NCBI GenBank assembly: GCA_948474755.1
Contig: CAOLHI010000059.1
Location: 682,001-746,000 of the forward strand
Source of the DNA: Ctenosaura bakeri
Lineage: Eukaryota; Chordata; Lepidosauria; Squamata; Iguanidae
Length of the DNA stretch: 64,000 bases
Reading direction: 5' to 3'
Part shown: positions 43,625 through 53,939 of the stretch, piece after piece
How the letters are laid out: each line of letters begins with the position of its first letter
Position numbering within the stretch: position 1 is the first letter of the stretch
Translations under genes and position numbers: made by a program
The notes under the pieces: generated by a model
The model's database searches: none
Told to the model about the DNA's origin: nothing
What the model saw: only the letters and a program-made list of their open reading frames with translations

Positions 43625-46460
43625 ACCCTGGATTAAATTGTTAGTTTTCACTAAAGTAGACCCAATGAATAAATGGGATTTGCATAAGTATTATCTTATT
43701 AGGCAGCAGTTAACCTAGTAGGTCTTCTCCAGGTGGACTAATGACTTGATTTAGGACTAAATATTTTCTTTAAATATCTCTATAAAAGTCTCATCCCACT
43801 ACAACTCATAGGTAGAAGATAATACTCAACAGTGGTAGCTGGTGGTGACTCCTGTACTAGTGGGCTGGTGAATCTACTCCAGGCTTCAGAGGAATTTTCC
43901 ACAATACTGAACCTTATTCCTAAATAGATTCAGCACTTGGGATAGCTCTATTAAAGTTAGCAAAAACCTGGGATAGTTTCACTGCTCCCAGTAATAGAGG
44001 AGCCACCAGCTGCCACTGCTGCCCAGTCATACGCCCTCTTAAAGATGGGCCATTGTGCTAGCATGTACAACTTCTCCATTTCATTCTCAAGTTCCTTGGA
44101 ATTTTCAAGATAATCACCAGCATCTTGAACTGCAATGGAAAACAAATTGGTAATCATGCCATAAATAGGCACTCATTAGGGAAAGGGGGTTCAATGTGTT
44201 GCACAAATTCAAGTTCAGTGAAAGTAAATATTTGTTGTGCTAAAAGGCCATGGAATCTAAGTTGGAACTTTTCCACTGATTAGTTCTCAATAGGAAGAAC
44301 AGCCATGAACAGTATCCAGAATAACGCAGCTATTGTTTGCAACAGTTCTTCATCCTCTCAGGAAGAGAACTTTCCCAGCTCTCTAGATGAGATACATACA
44401 GTTCCACCTTAACTAAATTTTTGACAACTTTATCTAGTGGTGCTGATGTATGTTTTCAAATGACAACCTGACATGCAAAAGTTAAGCAAGTTAAGCCTTT
44501 TCTTGGCAGAGAGACAAAGAGATGAGAAAAGTTTGATCTTTTTAATTTTTTCTTTATTTTCATTAATTCCTGCAGTTCAGGTTGTGATGGATTAAACACT
44601 GGTCACACTAGAAAGCATTTTAAGGAGGGATTAAGCACTTGGTTTTGTATGTCCAAAGTGTGCAACTGATGTGTCTCTGAGTGTGTTGCTACAACTGAAT
44701 GATAGCATCACCATTACAGACTATGGCTACAACACCACACCAATGGTAAGGGCTAATCTATGATGTGTCTGCTTTTCTGTTCCTAGCATATTTATACTAT
44801 ACAGTTGTATAGTATAAATTTTGATACCACTGCTGGTGGTGGTGCTTTTTACATGTGAAGTGGGTCAGCCAAAGATAGAATAACAAATCCAAGTTCCCCC
44901 AGTGAGATTCATGGCTCAGTGGAGACTAGAAATTGGATCTCCTAAGTCCTAGTCCAATACGACATCATACTTGCTTTTAGTACCACAATATTCTATCAAA
45001 TAGTTCTAAGCTTTAACCCTTGGGCTCTGCTTCTGAGACTATAATGGTTGTTTCTGCAAGAAGGCTTTGTCAGCCAGCTTTCATAATTTTTGGTGTCGGT
45101 ATTATGAGTTAATATCAATAACAATTAACTCTGTGGATGAACGGGTGCCATTCTTCTTGCATCAGCACATTTAAAAGAGTTTCTGTTTACAGGGCTCCAC
45201 CTCTACAGTGTGAATCACTGAGAAATTATTGCTCACATAGATGGTAATATTAGCACTGGACGCCATACGTTGTCTGAATATAACAGGGAAAACAACCAAA
45301 GATGAAAGGGAACAGTGGATTGTTTAAAACACACACTAAGAATTTCATGCATTACCTTACAGATCTGTCCATCTAAAGCAGAAATAGAGTGGACACTTAT
45401 TGTTACTGCCTGCCCTTCTATGTCACTAATAGCTGCCAAACTTCAATACAGAGTTGAAGCTAATTTGGTCCAAGTCCTGAATCTATTTCCTCTCTTGTAC
45501 TTGCCTTCAACCATTGCTATGGGAGGATAGCTGACTCCTGGCTGTGACTGCAGGGCTGCAATCCCCCCAAAACATGCATGTATATTGACTGGCACTAGCA
45601 GAAACAGCCATAGTGTCTTCTCTTTGCTTTATTATCCAACATGTATCCCTCCCTGTGGTGGTTCCCAGGTCAGTGTGGGAAAAATCTTCTCCAGGATTTT
45701 GACCAAATCTGGGGGAGCTATCCAAAGTATTCAACCTTATTTGAGAGATTGGGTTCAGCAGCATGGATGCCTCCTTCGAAATCTGGATTAAAACCCAGAG
45801 TGGATGCATTGGCCTGTTCACATGGAACCCATCAATTATTATAGACTCATATTGTAATAAATAAGACTCCTATTATGTGATCCTGATGCATGAATGAGAT
45901 TTCAGATGTGCTGTGAACTGTAGCTTTTCTGATGTTCCTGTTGCATGCCATAGTGTTGTGTACCATGTGGATGAATGGGTTAATGGTAAATGTTGAAGTA
46001 CGTAATAGTCCTCATATCCACAATGTCCTTGATATTGACAGGAACTTGTGTCTATTGGTATCAACAAACTAGTTCTATCAGTTTTCATCACAGTAAAATC
46101 TTTTGTAAAGTTACTGGGTCTTAACTGCCCATTCAAGGCTTAGCCACCTGAGAATACTTTGCACTATATCATGGATACATTACAGCAAACTTGTTGCTGG
46201 AAAAAGTCCGCTCAGCCCCCTCCTATTGGGATTTTACCTAAACCGAGAGAGAACTAAGAGTCCTGAGAGGTGTGGCAGATTATATTATCATCCCTGCTAA
46301 TTAAAAAGCTCTGCTGATCCCAGCCTGCAAACTCTAGTTTCACAACACCACTGATTGGGATATAGCTGGTTATGATTTACTTTCTGGCATATTTTAATCC
46401 TGGTGATTTTTTAAAAAAATATCTTGATTAAAGTTTTCCATACATACAAAGTTTTAAAAG
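43625..46460. other. Intergenic, nothing recognised
   Basis: No supported feature. A minus-strand open stretch at 43957-44172 preceded by 'ttttccattgcag' was considered as an exon and not accepted. Confidence 0.3.
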
Positions 46461-46462
46461 AC

Positions 46463-46850
46463 ACCCAAGGAGGCCTTGATCAACAGGCCTTCTCGGTGGC
46501 TGCTCCCAGGCTGCAGAATTCACTTCCGTGGGAGGATATGCTAACCCCCTGTCTTTTCTCCTCCTGCCAGCAGGTGAAGACCTTTTAATTTAAACACACA
46601 TTAGGAGACGAATGGGTTGTGCAGCAGACTTTTTTTTTAATGATGTGTGCGTGCTGTACTTTTATCCTTGTTATGTTTTTAAATGATTTTATACTGTTTA
46701 AAATTAAAGATATTTTAATATGCTAGTTCATTTCATTCTTTTAAAACTTTCAAATCAACAGGTTTTTAGCTGTACCAGTTTTAAACATGCAATAAGCCAC
46801 TCTGGGCCCCATGTTAGAAGGAAGGCAGGATAATTTTTTTAAAAAATAAA
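46463..46850 (+). mobile_element. L2-group LINE end and 3' UTR
   Basis: 'ggccttctcggtggctgctc' 'ccaggctgcagaattcactt' is the L2 C-terminal coding end. The AT-rich UTR follows, and the tail is 'ataagccactctgggcccca' ... 'aaggaaggcaggataa'. Confidence 0.65.
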
Positions 46851-47103
46851 AAGATAAAAATTAAAATTAAAAATTAAGAGGTCACACCTAACCCTTAGTA
46901 GATCACACCTGCTTGCTCATCAGATGATGACTGCAACAAGTAATGATAGGTACATCTCACACAAGATGCTTCAGACTGAGCATTACAGAATGAAGGCTCA
47001 TTCTGCTCATTGTCATGTACAACTCTGCCGTTTGTTGAGTGTAATCCAGAAGCTCACCTGTAAAATCCATGATCTATCAAATGAATTTGGTTGAGCTCAT
47101 GGT

Positions 47104-47306
47104 AGGCCATTTCCACACCACACTGTTATAGCGCCATTATTCCCCTTTCAACATTCTGTGGGATTCTGGGGTTTGTAGTTTACTGAGGCCAAAGAGCTCT
47201 CAAGCTGAGAATTCTAAATGCTCGTCCCTAAACTGCATATCCCAGGATTCCAAAGGATGTTGAAAGTGGAAAAATACCGCTATAACAGTCTAGTGCAGAA
47301 AGGGCT
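47104..47306. mobile_element. Palindromic GGCC element, long-loop type, GTA duplication
   Basis: Starts ggccatttccacaccacac and ends tagtgcagaaagggct. GTA on both sides. The loop carries 'actgaggccaaagagctctc' and 'gagaattctaaatgctcg'. Confidence 0.85.
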
Positions 47307-47570
47307 GTAGACAGTGGATCTGCTGCCGTTAGGAAAGTGAGTTGATTCTCTGTTTTACAGCCGCTGCTCTGGGTTTTACAGGAGCTCTCCCAGTAGTGAT
47401 CTTCTCTCAGGGATAAGGTCCAGTAGCTGAATGGTTCCCATACAAGCCAGAATTACTGCAGGAGGAGCAGCCTTGAAAACCGGAGCGGCTTCACCACTCC
47501 TGATACAACAGATCCATCATCTACCTCTATTTGGTGGCATTTTGTGAACTTAAAATTATGTTTTGCTCTA

Positions 47571-48535
47571 GATAGATAGATAGATAGGTGATAGATAGAT
47601 ATTCTTTATTAGATCAATAATTAAATAAAATTTAAAAAAACACAATAAGAATAACGGCAAAGTAATAGAGAAAAAGCCGCCAGAGAAAGAAAGAAATGTA
47701 AAAATACGATATATCTAGTATATCTAGAAAACAAGCAACAGCTAAATGTGTCAATTTTGCTGCATAAGATAAAAGACAGATAGTCAATGTTTAAAATAAA
47801 GTTGTATCGGTTTATAGCAGCATAAAATCAGAGAGAATCATAGTAGGTAGGCGTCTTAAACTTTGAAGTTTGTATTTTTCTTTGCTTAAGTTGTGTGTTA
47901 TAATCACACATAATTTTAATTTGAAGGGGAAACCCCCCTGCCTCTAATTTAACCTCATTGTTTCTATTCTCTCTGATTTGCACTTTTAATTTCTCTCTTC
48001 ATGTCACACTTCCATACGTCCCCATAGTTGAGTTTATAATCAACACTTATATCATTTCTCACTTTTCTTACTTAAATAGTTTTTCATAATCATGTACTAC
48101 ATAATAATACCTTCTGTTTATTTGATGTCTGCCATAATGTTCAGTTACTTTTCTAATTTTCTAACAGTCTATTATTTAAGTCTTTGTATCAATTCATCAA
48201 TAAATTAGAAAAATCAATATATTATCAAGTAGTCTGGTCTACTACACTTAGTTATAGAATAATCGCCTATTATGCATTAAGATTTCCTTTATCCTTTTCT
48301 TTTTGTTGTTGTTGTTAAGTCCTGTTTCCACTTAAAATATAATTCTCAATGGAGTTCCATATGTCCTCTTTCTTGCTTTGCTGTTTCCCTTTTAGTAACC
48401 AAGTCATTCTGTCTAAATCTTTAAATTCTATAAGTTTTATCAGCCAATCTTCTGTCTCTGAGATTTGGTTGTTCTTCCATAGTTTTGTGTATATGATTCT
48501 AGCCATGGTGATTAGAATCATGCTTTGCTTTTAAT
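47571..48535 (-). mobile_element. L1 LINE 3' end with GATA tail
   Basis: Minus-strand translation from 48521 ('MARIIYTKLWKNNQISETED' 'WLIKLIEFKDLDRMTWLLKG') matches the C-terminal end of L1 ORF2. The 3' UTR runs to about 47575, where a gata microsatellite replaces the A-tail. 5'-truncated. Confidence 0.75.
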
Positions 48536-48867
48536 GAGCAGTGGTGTTAAATAATATTTAAATTTAATTATTTTAAATAATAAATATTTAAAATATTTTA
48601 ATATTTAGATTTAAATATTTTAAATCACAATCAGGTTTTGTGTGCCCAACATTCGAAAATATAAGCCGAACGTCCTGAGATAATACAGTATTTTCAACAC
48701 AAGGTGGTTTTCCTGGTGTGTATGTGTAAAGGTTATATTCACATAGAATCCATAGATGTTTTTAATTTGGGAAACAGCACTACCCACATATGTCTTCAAT
48801 AATATTTATTAAAGCCTCCTGGAGCATAGAACAACACCTAAATAAACTACCTAATTCAGGTGGAAAC

Positions 48868-48976
48868 TGTGTGATCCTCCAGATGTTGTTAAACTGTAAC
48901 TCCCAATCTTCCTCACCATTTGCAGCATTGGTTTGGACTGCTGTGAGTTGCAATTCAGTAATATCTGGAGTGCTAC
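48868..48976. repeat. Unassigned 'aactcccaat' repeat
   Basis: 'ctccagatgttgttaaactg' 'taactcccaatcttcctcac' ... 'gctgtgagttgcaattcagt' 'aatatctgg'. Confidence 0.55.
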
Positions 48977-48979
48977 ACT

Positions 48980-50520
48980 CTGAACTGACCAGGTTTTGCT
49001 TGGTTGCTATACAGCTATGTATATTCTGCATTGTTGTGGCTTCTTCGGATCTTCACAGGCTCCTGTTGCTCTTGCAAATGTTTATTCAAAACTGAAACAT
49101 TCTGAAACGTTTAAAACTGAATGCTGGCATAGGTTTTCCTCCTGAAAAGGCCATACACAACAGATCAAAAGATGTTAGGTTTCCATCTATTAAATGCAAA
49201 GCATGGGAATGTTAGCAAAATGTCCATTCTCTGATAGATGCTGGCTTCTCTCAACTCCCCAGGGATCTTTCTCTCCTTCTTAAGTAGCAGGGAGAAAATG
49301 AGCATGGTTCTACCCTGTACTTCGGGTGGAGCCAAAGTTATTTGTTCAACTGGTTATGCCTAATATAAGGTGGGTCATTCAAATGAAGGTAACATTCATG
49401 TGATTCAGTGGAAGGGAAGGCAGAAAAGGAAAACAAAGGCACAGACTTGCGAGGTGCTGTAGCTGAAAAAAGTGAGTTGCTAAAGGCTTTTCCTGAAGTG
49501 CCAAAAGACGTTCCGAGTTCCAGATTTTTCCTTCCTTTTGGAATGTAAGTGTACTAAAATTTCTTCCTATTACTGTTAGGTCAAAACAGTTTTTGTTTCC
49601 TCCAACAGTGAGATCTCTAATTAGTTGACTGCAACAGATTCATAGAAACACTGCTTTCTGAAACACAGCTGTGCTTAGATGGATTTAATGAAATGAAAGC
49701 AGCATGTTTTAAAACTCTCTTATCCAGAAAGAACAGGGAAACCAAAATAATATTAACTGATATGCAAATATTTAAGCATAACTCCAATACGAAAATGCTG
49801 GAGCACTGTACACTTGTGGAGGATTTAATCTTACTGGTTTTCATAAAATCTAGTAAAACATCTCTACAGAGTGTTATGTTTTCTGATGTAATGCTTGGAG
49901 ATTATAAGTTCTGTGTATTAATGACAAGTCTAGAAAGACAATTAACCCATATACTTCATCCTTGGTTAGAGGTATTTTTCTGATGCTAGTATACCAAAAT
50001 CTGAGCTGAGAAGCCCAGATGGCTTCACAATGCAGTCGGAGGGATTAAGTCGCTGATGAAAACACTATACCAAGCCTGCTGAAATGTGGACCGCAGTTGT
50101 TTCTGCTGTAAATGCTAGCATTTGCAACATAATCATGTTTACTCAGAAATGAGTCCATCCGAGTTCAGTTGGATTTACTGTGTAGCCTAGGGCCTGAGAC
50201 GAGAAGCTAGTTTTTGGGATCAGGGCTTGATGTCCCCCTACAGCTGTCTGTGAGCCAGATGCCCCCTGCAGCCCTCCATGGGACATATGACATTGCGTAA
50301 GCATCATGTAAAGCCCCTTTTCCCACTTGAGAAGCAGGGGAGGAGAAGAGCACTTGGCAAATGCTGGCTGAAAATAGATGACTTTGCTCTCCCTCCATCT
50401 CCCTAACACCAACAAGGGGGAGGAGGAGCAAAGCACTCTTAGTCAGGATTTGCAAAAGACCAACAGGTAGCATAGCTGGTTGCACATGCTGGTCTGCCTC
50501 CTAATTAGGAGGAAGTTTCT
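48980..50520. other. Intergenic, nothing recognised
   Basis: No supported feature. Confidence 0.3.
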
Positions 50521-50524
50521 GTTT

Positions 50525-50755
50525 ATGTGTACGTACATGCCTTCAAGTTACCTGTCCATTCCATTAATTTAATGGGGTTTTCTTAGGCAAGGAATGTTCA
50601 CAGGTGGTTTTGCCAGTTCCTTCCTCTGAAATATAGGCTACAGAACCTGGTATTTGTTGACAGTCTTCCATCCAAGTACAAACCAGGGCTGACCCTGCTT
50701 AGCTACCAATATCAGGACAGGATCTGGTGCCTTTGGGGTGTTTAGGCCGCTATGT
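50525..50755 (-). repeat. 5S-rRNA-headed SINE, complete
   Basis: On the minus strand the 5S head is at 50755-50660 (ggtagctaagcagggtcagc, cctggtttgtacttggatgg). The body is 'ggaaggaactggcaaaacca' and the tail ends at the 'acttgaaggcatgtacgtac' sequence. Confidence 0.88.
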
Positions 50756-50759
50756 GAAT

Positions 50760-52270
50760 ACAGGGGGATATCTACTGTTTTCTCCAGATGCTGATTGGAA
50801 ATAACAATTGGGATTCCTTTCTTCTCCCACCCTCTGGAAGTCTACAGGGAGGTGAGGCTTGAGGAAGTAGGAGATGTGGGTAGCAGCTAGACATGGAAGC
50901 ACCCTATTCTGGTAAAGACTTTATAAGATGATGTGCCACTAGCTATTCTTGTGTTTTAAAAGGCAAAGAAAAATCTTTGACCAGATCTAGAGATCAGGAC
51001 TTGGGAAACTTACTTTTCTGGAGTATTTGGATATGAAAAGTTACCTTTTTTTTTTTTTACTATATCCAATAGATTCTAGAAGATATAGTCCAAAAAAGAA
51101 ACTTGCAGAGGCTGTCCCAGAAGTAAATATGTACTTCAATATCACATTTCAGTGGTTTACCCAGTCTATTAATGGAAAGGGTTTAGAATTTAAACTTTAA
51201 ATGAACAAGAATTGACTGCACAGATTACTGGTTTGGGCAAATCAAATTTCATACTAACTACAACAATTAATAATGCAAAATTAAAATATTAATAAATCTT
51301 GGTTTATTAAATCGCCAGGCCCATGTATTCCTCCTTTCCTTCATGAGTCAGTTTTAGTGCTTCTGTCATGGCTTGTTGAAACCATTTCAAAACCAGGAAA
51401 CTATAGTTTAGCTTCAGTTGAATAACCAGGATATGAAGCAAAGAAATTGATTACCTGCTCATGTGATAGAATAACGACCTAAACTAAATGATCTGATATT
51501 TGAACATTCCTAATTGGAGTCATTTCTGTGTGAACATACATAGGTTCATTTCACGGTAAGACTCTGAATTCCATCCAAAAGCAAAGGTGGAGAGTTTTGC
51601 ATTACACAACAATGTAACCTCCTCAATAATGTAAAGTGGACATGAAGAAATTAGTTCTGATTAGCTGTGCATAATACGCATATACCATATGAGTAATGAA
51701 TTTCCCATTGTCAGTGCTTTAGTTGTGGTTGGAGTAATTCATATAGTCATCTTTCAACAAATAAACATTGTAATAGGGAAATTAACAAGTTTCCAAAGGG
51801 ACATCTGTAACAGTCTGTTGCACTGAAACCAAGAGTGCTGTGGCATCTTATAGACTGACATATTTATTATGGAATACATTTTTGTGGATGACAGCCTGCT
51901 TCATTGGATGCGTTATTCAGAATTTCAGTATGTGTGGATGTACTTACACATGCATACAGAGCAATTTATCAAAAAAAAAACCCCCACCAATATGGGTTCA
52001 GATTGCCAAATTAATTGTAAACAATTTAACATTTTTTTTATATTAGAGTTCTGATTATACTAGACTCAGACTTATTATATTTCAGGTTTTGAATGTCCTT
52101 GAAAATAGATTCTATTATCAAAACAGAATCTTACTGGAATCTATTATTGTTATTGCTATTATTGGAAATATATTATTATAAGAGTGCATTCGCAATGATA
52201 TTTTTATACTGTTATGTGGACTTCTAAAAAAGATTTACATGTGCTATATTCCCTCATCCTTAGAAGAAGT
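50760..52270. other. Intergenic, nothing recognised
   Basis: AT-rich; no supported feature. Confidence 0.3.
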
Positions 52271-52282
52271 CAGTGGCCAACT

Positions 52283-52370
52283 TCCTCTGAGTATCCTACC
52301 ATGAAAACCCTAAGATAGGGTTGCCATAAGTTAGATTCAATTTAAAGGCATGTTACAAGAACAACAAATG
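52283..52370 (+). repeat. SINE/BovB tail fragment
   Basis: 'ccatgaaaaccctaagatag' 'ggttgccataagttagattc' and 'aacaacaa' is the shared tail of BovB and its SINEs. Confidence 0.6.
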
Positions 52371-52373
52371 CAT

Positions 52374-52404
52374 ACAGAGAGAGAGAGAGAGAATGTGTGT
52401 GTGT
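52374..52404. repeat. (GA)n/(GT)n microsatellite
   Basis: gagaga run passing into gtgtgt. Confidence 0.85.
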
Positions 52405-52572
52405 ACATGAGAGGGAGAGTACAACAGCTGTGGACAGTGAGGTCAGAAAGAAATCAATTCTATGAGGTGTTAACAGCAACAATTGTGTTATTAAAAAAAG
52501 TGAAAAAAAGTCTAGGGTGTGTGTGTATAACATTATGCACATATACACATAATATTATATTATTATATATAT

Positions 52573-53020
52573 TATTTACTATATAAAAGTCAAAGTTTGT
52601 GAGTGAGCATGTCTGTTTGTCTGTGTCAGGCAGGCATAGGCCTCATATGATTAGCTGGCTATGAAGATTCTATGGAATCCTCGGTTTGGCAGCTCAGGGA
52701 GGGGCCTTTAGAATTCTCAGCCAGAGAACTCAGGCTGGTTGCTGCGGAGACAAGGCTGAGCAGTAAGAGGGAGGCCAGTGTATTCTCTCAGGAACCCAAC
52801 CTCTGTATGCTAATATCTCTGAATACAGATTGGATTGGGGGATATGGGGTAAAGTTTCACGTATCGGACAAGACAGATTGGGGAATTAGAGAAACAGGAT
52901 TTCAAATCTGTGTATTTCAACCACATCTAATTCCTAAGGTCAGGTAATTCCTAAGGTATTTCTAACAAGCGTTACCAATGAGAAAATAAAATCCCAGGTA
53001 ACGCTGGGTAAATATGTTAG
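52573..53020 (+). mobile_element. Helitron-like element, copy A
   Basis: The 5' part 'actatataaaagtcaaagtt' 'tgtgagtgagcatgtctgtt' and the 3' part with hairpin cccag-gtaacg-ctggg (52993-53008) about 8 bases before TTAG (CTAG changed) fit a Helitron end. It sits in AT repeats. No Rep/helicase. A 91-codon open stretch (52672-52947) overlaps the segment shared with copy B. Confidence 0.6.
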
Positions 53021-53022
53021 CC

Positions 53023-53095
53023 ATATATATATATATTTAGTGTATTTACCCGTGTGTGTGTGTGTGTAATATATATATATATATATATTATACAC
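53023..53095. repeat. (AT)n-(GT)n-(AT)n microsatellite
   Basis: AT run, then gtgtgtgtgtgtgt, then AT run, directly after the Helitron-like 3' end. Confidence 0.9.
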
Positions 53096-53125
53096 ACGCA
53101 CCTTATACTTTAGACTAATTTATAT

Positions 53126-53323
53126 GAGAGCCAGTATGGTGTAGTTGTCTGAGTGATGCACTGCAACTCTGGAGACTCGGGTTCAATTCCTTGCACTGCC
53201 ATAGAAACCTACTGGGTGACCTTGGGCATGTCATACAAACTCAGCCACAGGAAACTCCATGACTGGGTTGCCTTAGGGTCACCATAAGTCCAAAACAACT
53301 TGGAGGCACACAGCAAAAACAGT
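53126..53323 (+). repeat. tRNA-headed SINE (Sauria SINE type), complete
   Basis: 'gagagccagtatggtgtagt' head, box-B-like 'gggttcaattcc', body 'actgggtgaccttgggcatg' and BovB-like tail 'gggtcaccataagtccaaaa'. Confidence 0.9.
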
Positions 53324-53324
53324 T

Positions 53325-53857
53325 ATTTATATAATGGCCTCCTCATGTCATTTATAGGCTAAAGTAATTTGGCTAAAATTACTTCAACACAAGAGAAGTA
53401 AAACATGTGAATGCTAAGTGTGTGGGTGGGTGGGGAGGAACAATGGTGACCCTAAACATTTTGCTTATGAACACAGTTGGCTTCCCCTTCTCCCCTTAGG
53501 GTGAAAGTTAATGCAATTTTGCTGCATCATTCGGATACCAGCTCCTATCTCCGTCTATCTCTCCCGAAAGATAGTGATGTCCAAAAGAAGTTGCTGCAGT
53601 CCACTGCATGGAAATGAAAGGACTGGGGTTCCAAAGCTATGATCTGGCACAAAGATTCAACACATCATTTAGTTCTGCCATAGAAAACTATACCTTCAGG
53701 AAACACTGCGAGCCTTGGGCAATCAAGTACTGTTTTTCTAGGAGACACTCAGAGAGATGCACTGTAGGCCTTTTCTTCCTGAACACCATGTTTCCACAAA
53801 GCTTTAGCAGATGTCTGATAGTTGTTTTGTTTTGTTTTGTTTTGTTTTTTCTCCCAG
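53325..53857. other. TACC2 intron sequence upstream of start exon
   Basis: No repeat recognised except a (TTTTG)n run at 53824-53850 that makes up the polypyrimidine tract of the following exon. Confidence 0.45.
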
Positions 53858-53939
53858 AGCTGGCCTCCTGAATGTAATAGGGTGATCCTGAAATCTTCTT
53901 GTCAAAATGGGCAATGAAAACAGCAGCCCAGAAAGTCAG
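53858..53939 (+). CDS. TACC2: TACC2 start-codon exon (82 bases; CDS 53907-53939)
   Basis: TACC2 is a centrosome and spindle-associated coiled-coil protein of the transforming acidic coiled-coil family. Acceptor ttttttctcccag before 53858; 49 bases of 5' UTR with an in-frame stop; ATG at 53907 in good context (aaaATGG); then MGNENSSPESQ and donor gtaagt at 53940. The mammalian long isoform starts MGNENS as I know it, and TACC2 is the head-to-head neighbour of NSMCE4A, so sequence and position agree. Gly2 with Ser6 fits an N-myristoylation signal (inference). The exon ends in phase 0. The large following exons and the C-terminal TACC coiled coil lie outside the window. With only 11 codons, identity rests partly on synteny. 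Confidence 0.8.

Noticed and set aside
43957..44172. Minus-strand open stretch preceded by ttttccattgcag (possible exon)
   Set aside because: The acceptor looks good, but the protein (QDAGDYLENSKELENEMEKL) matches nothing I know and no donor with a partner exon was found.
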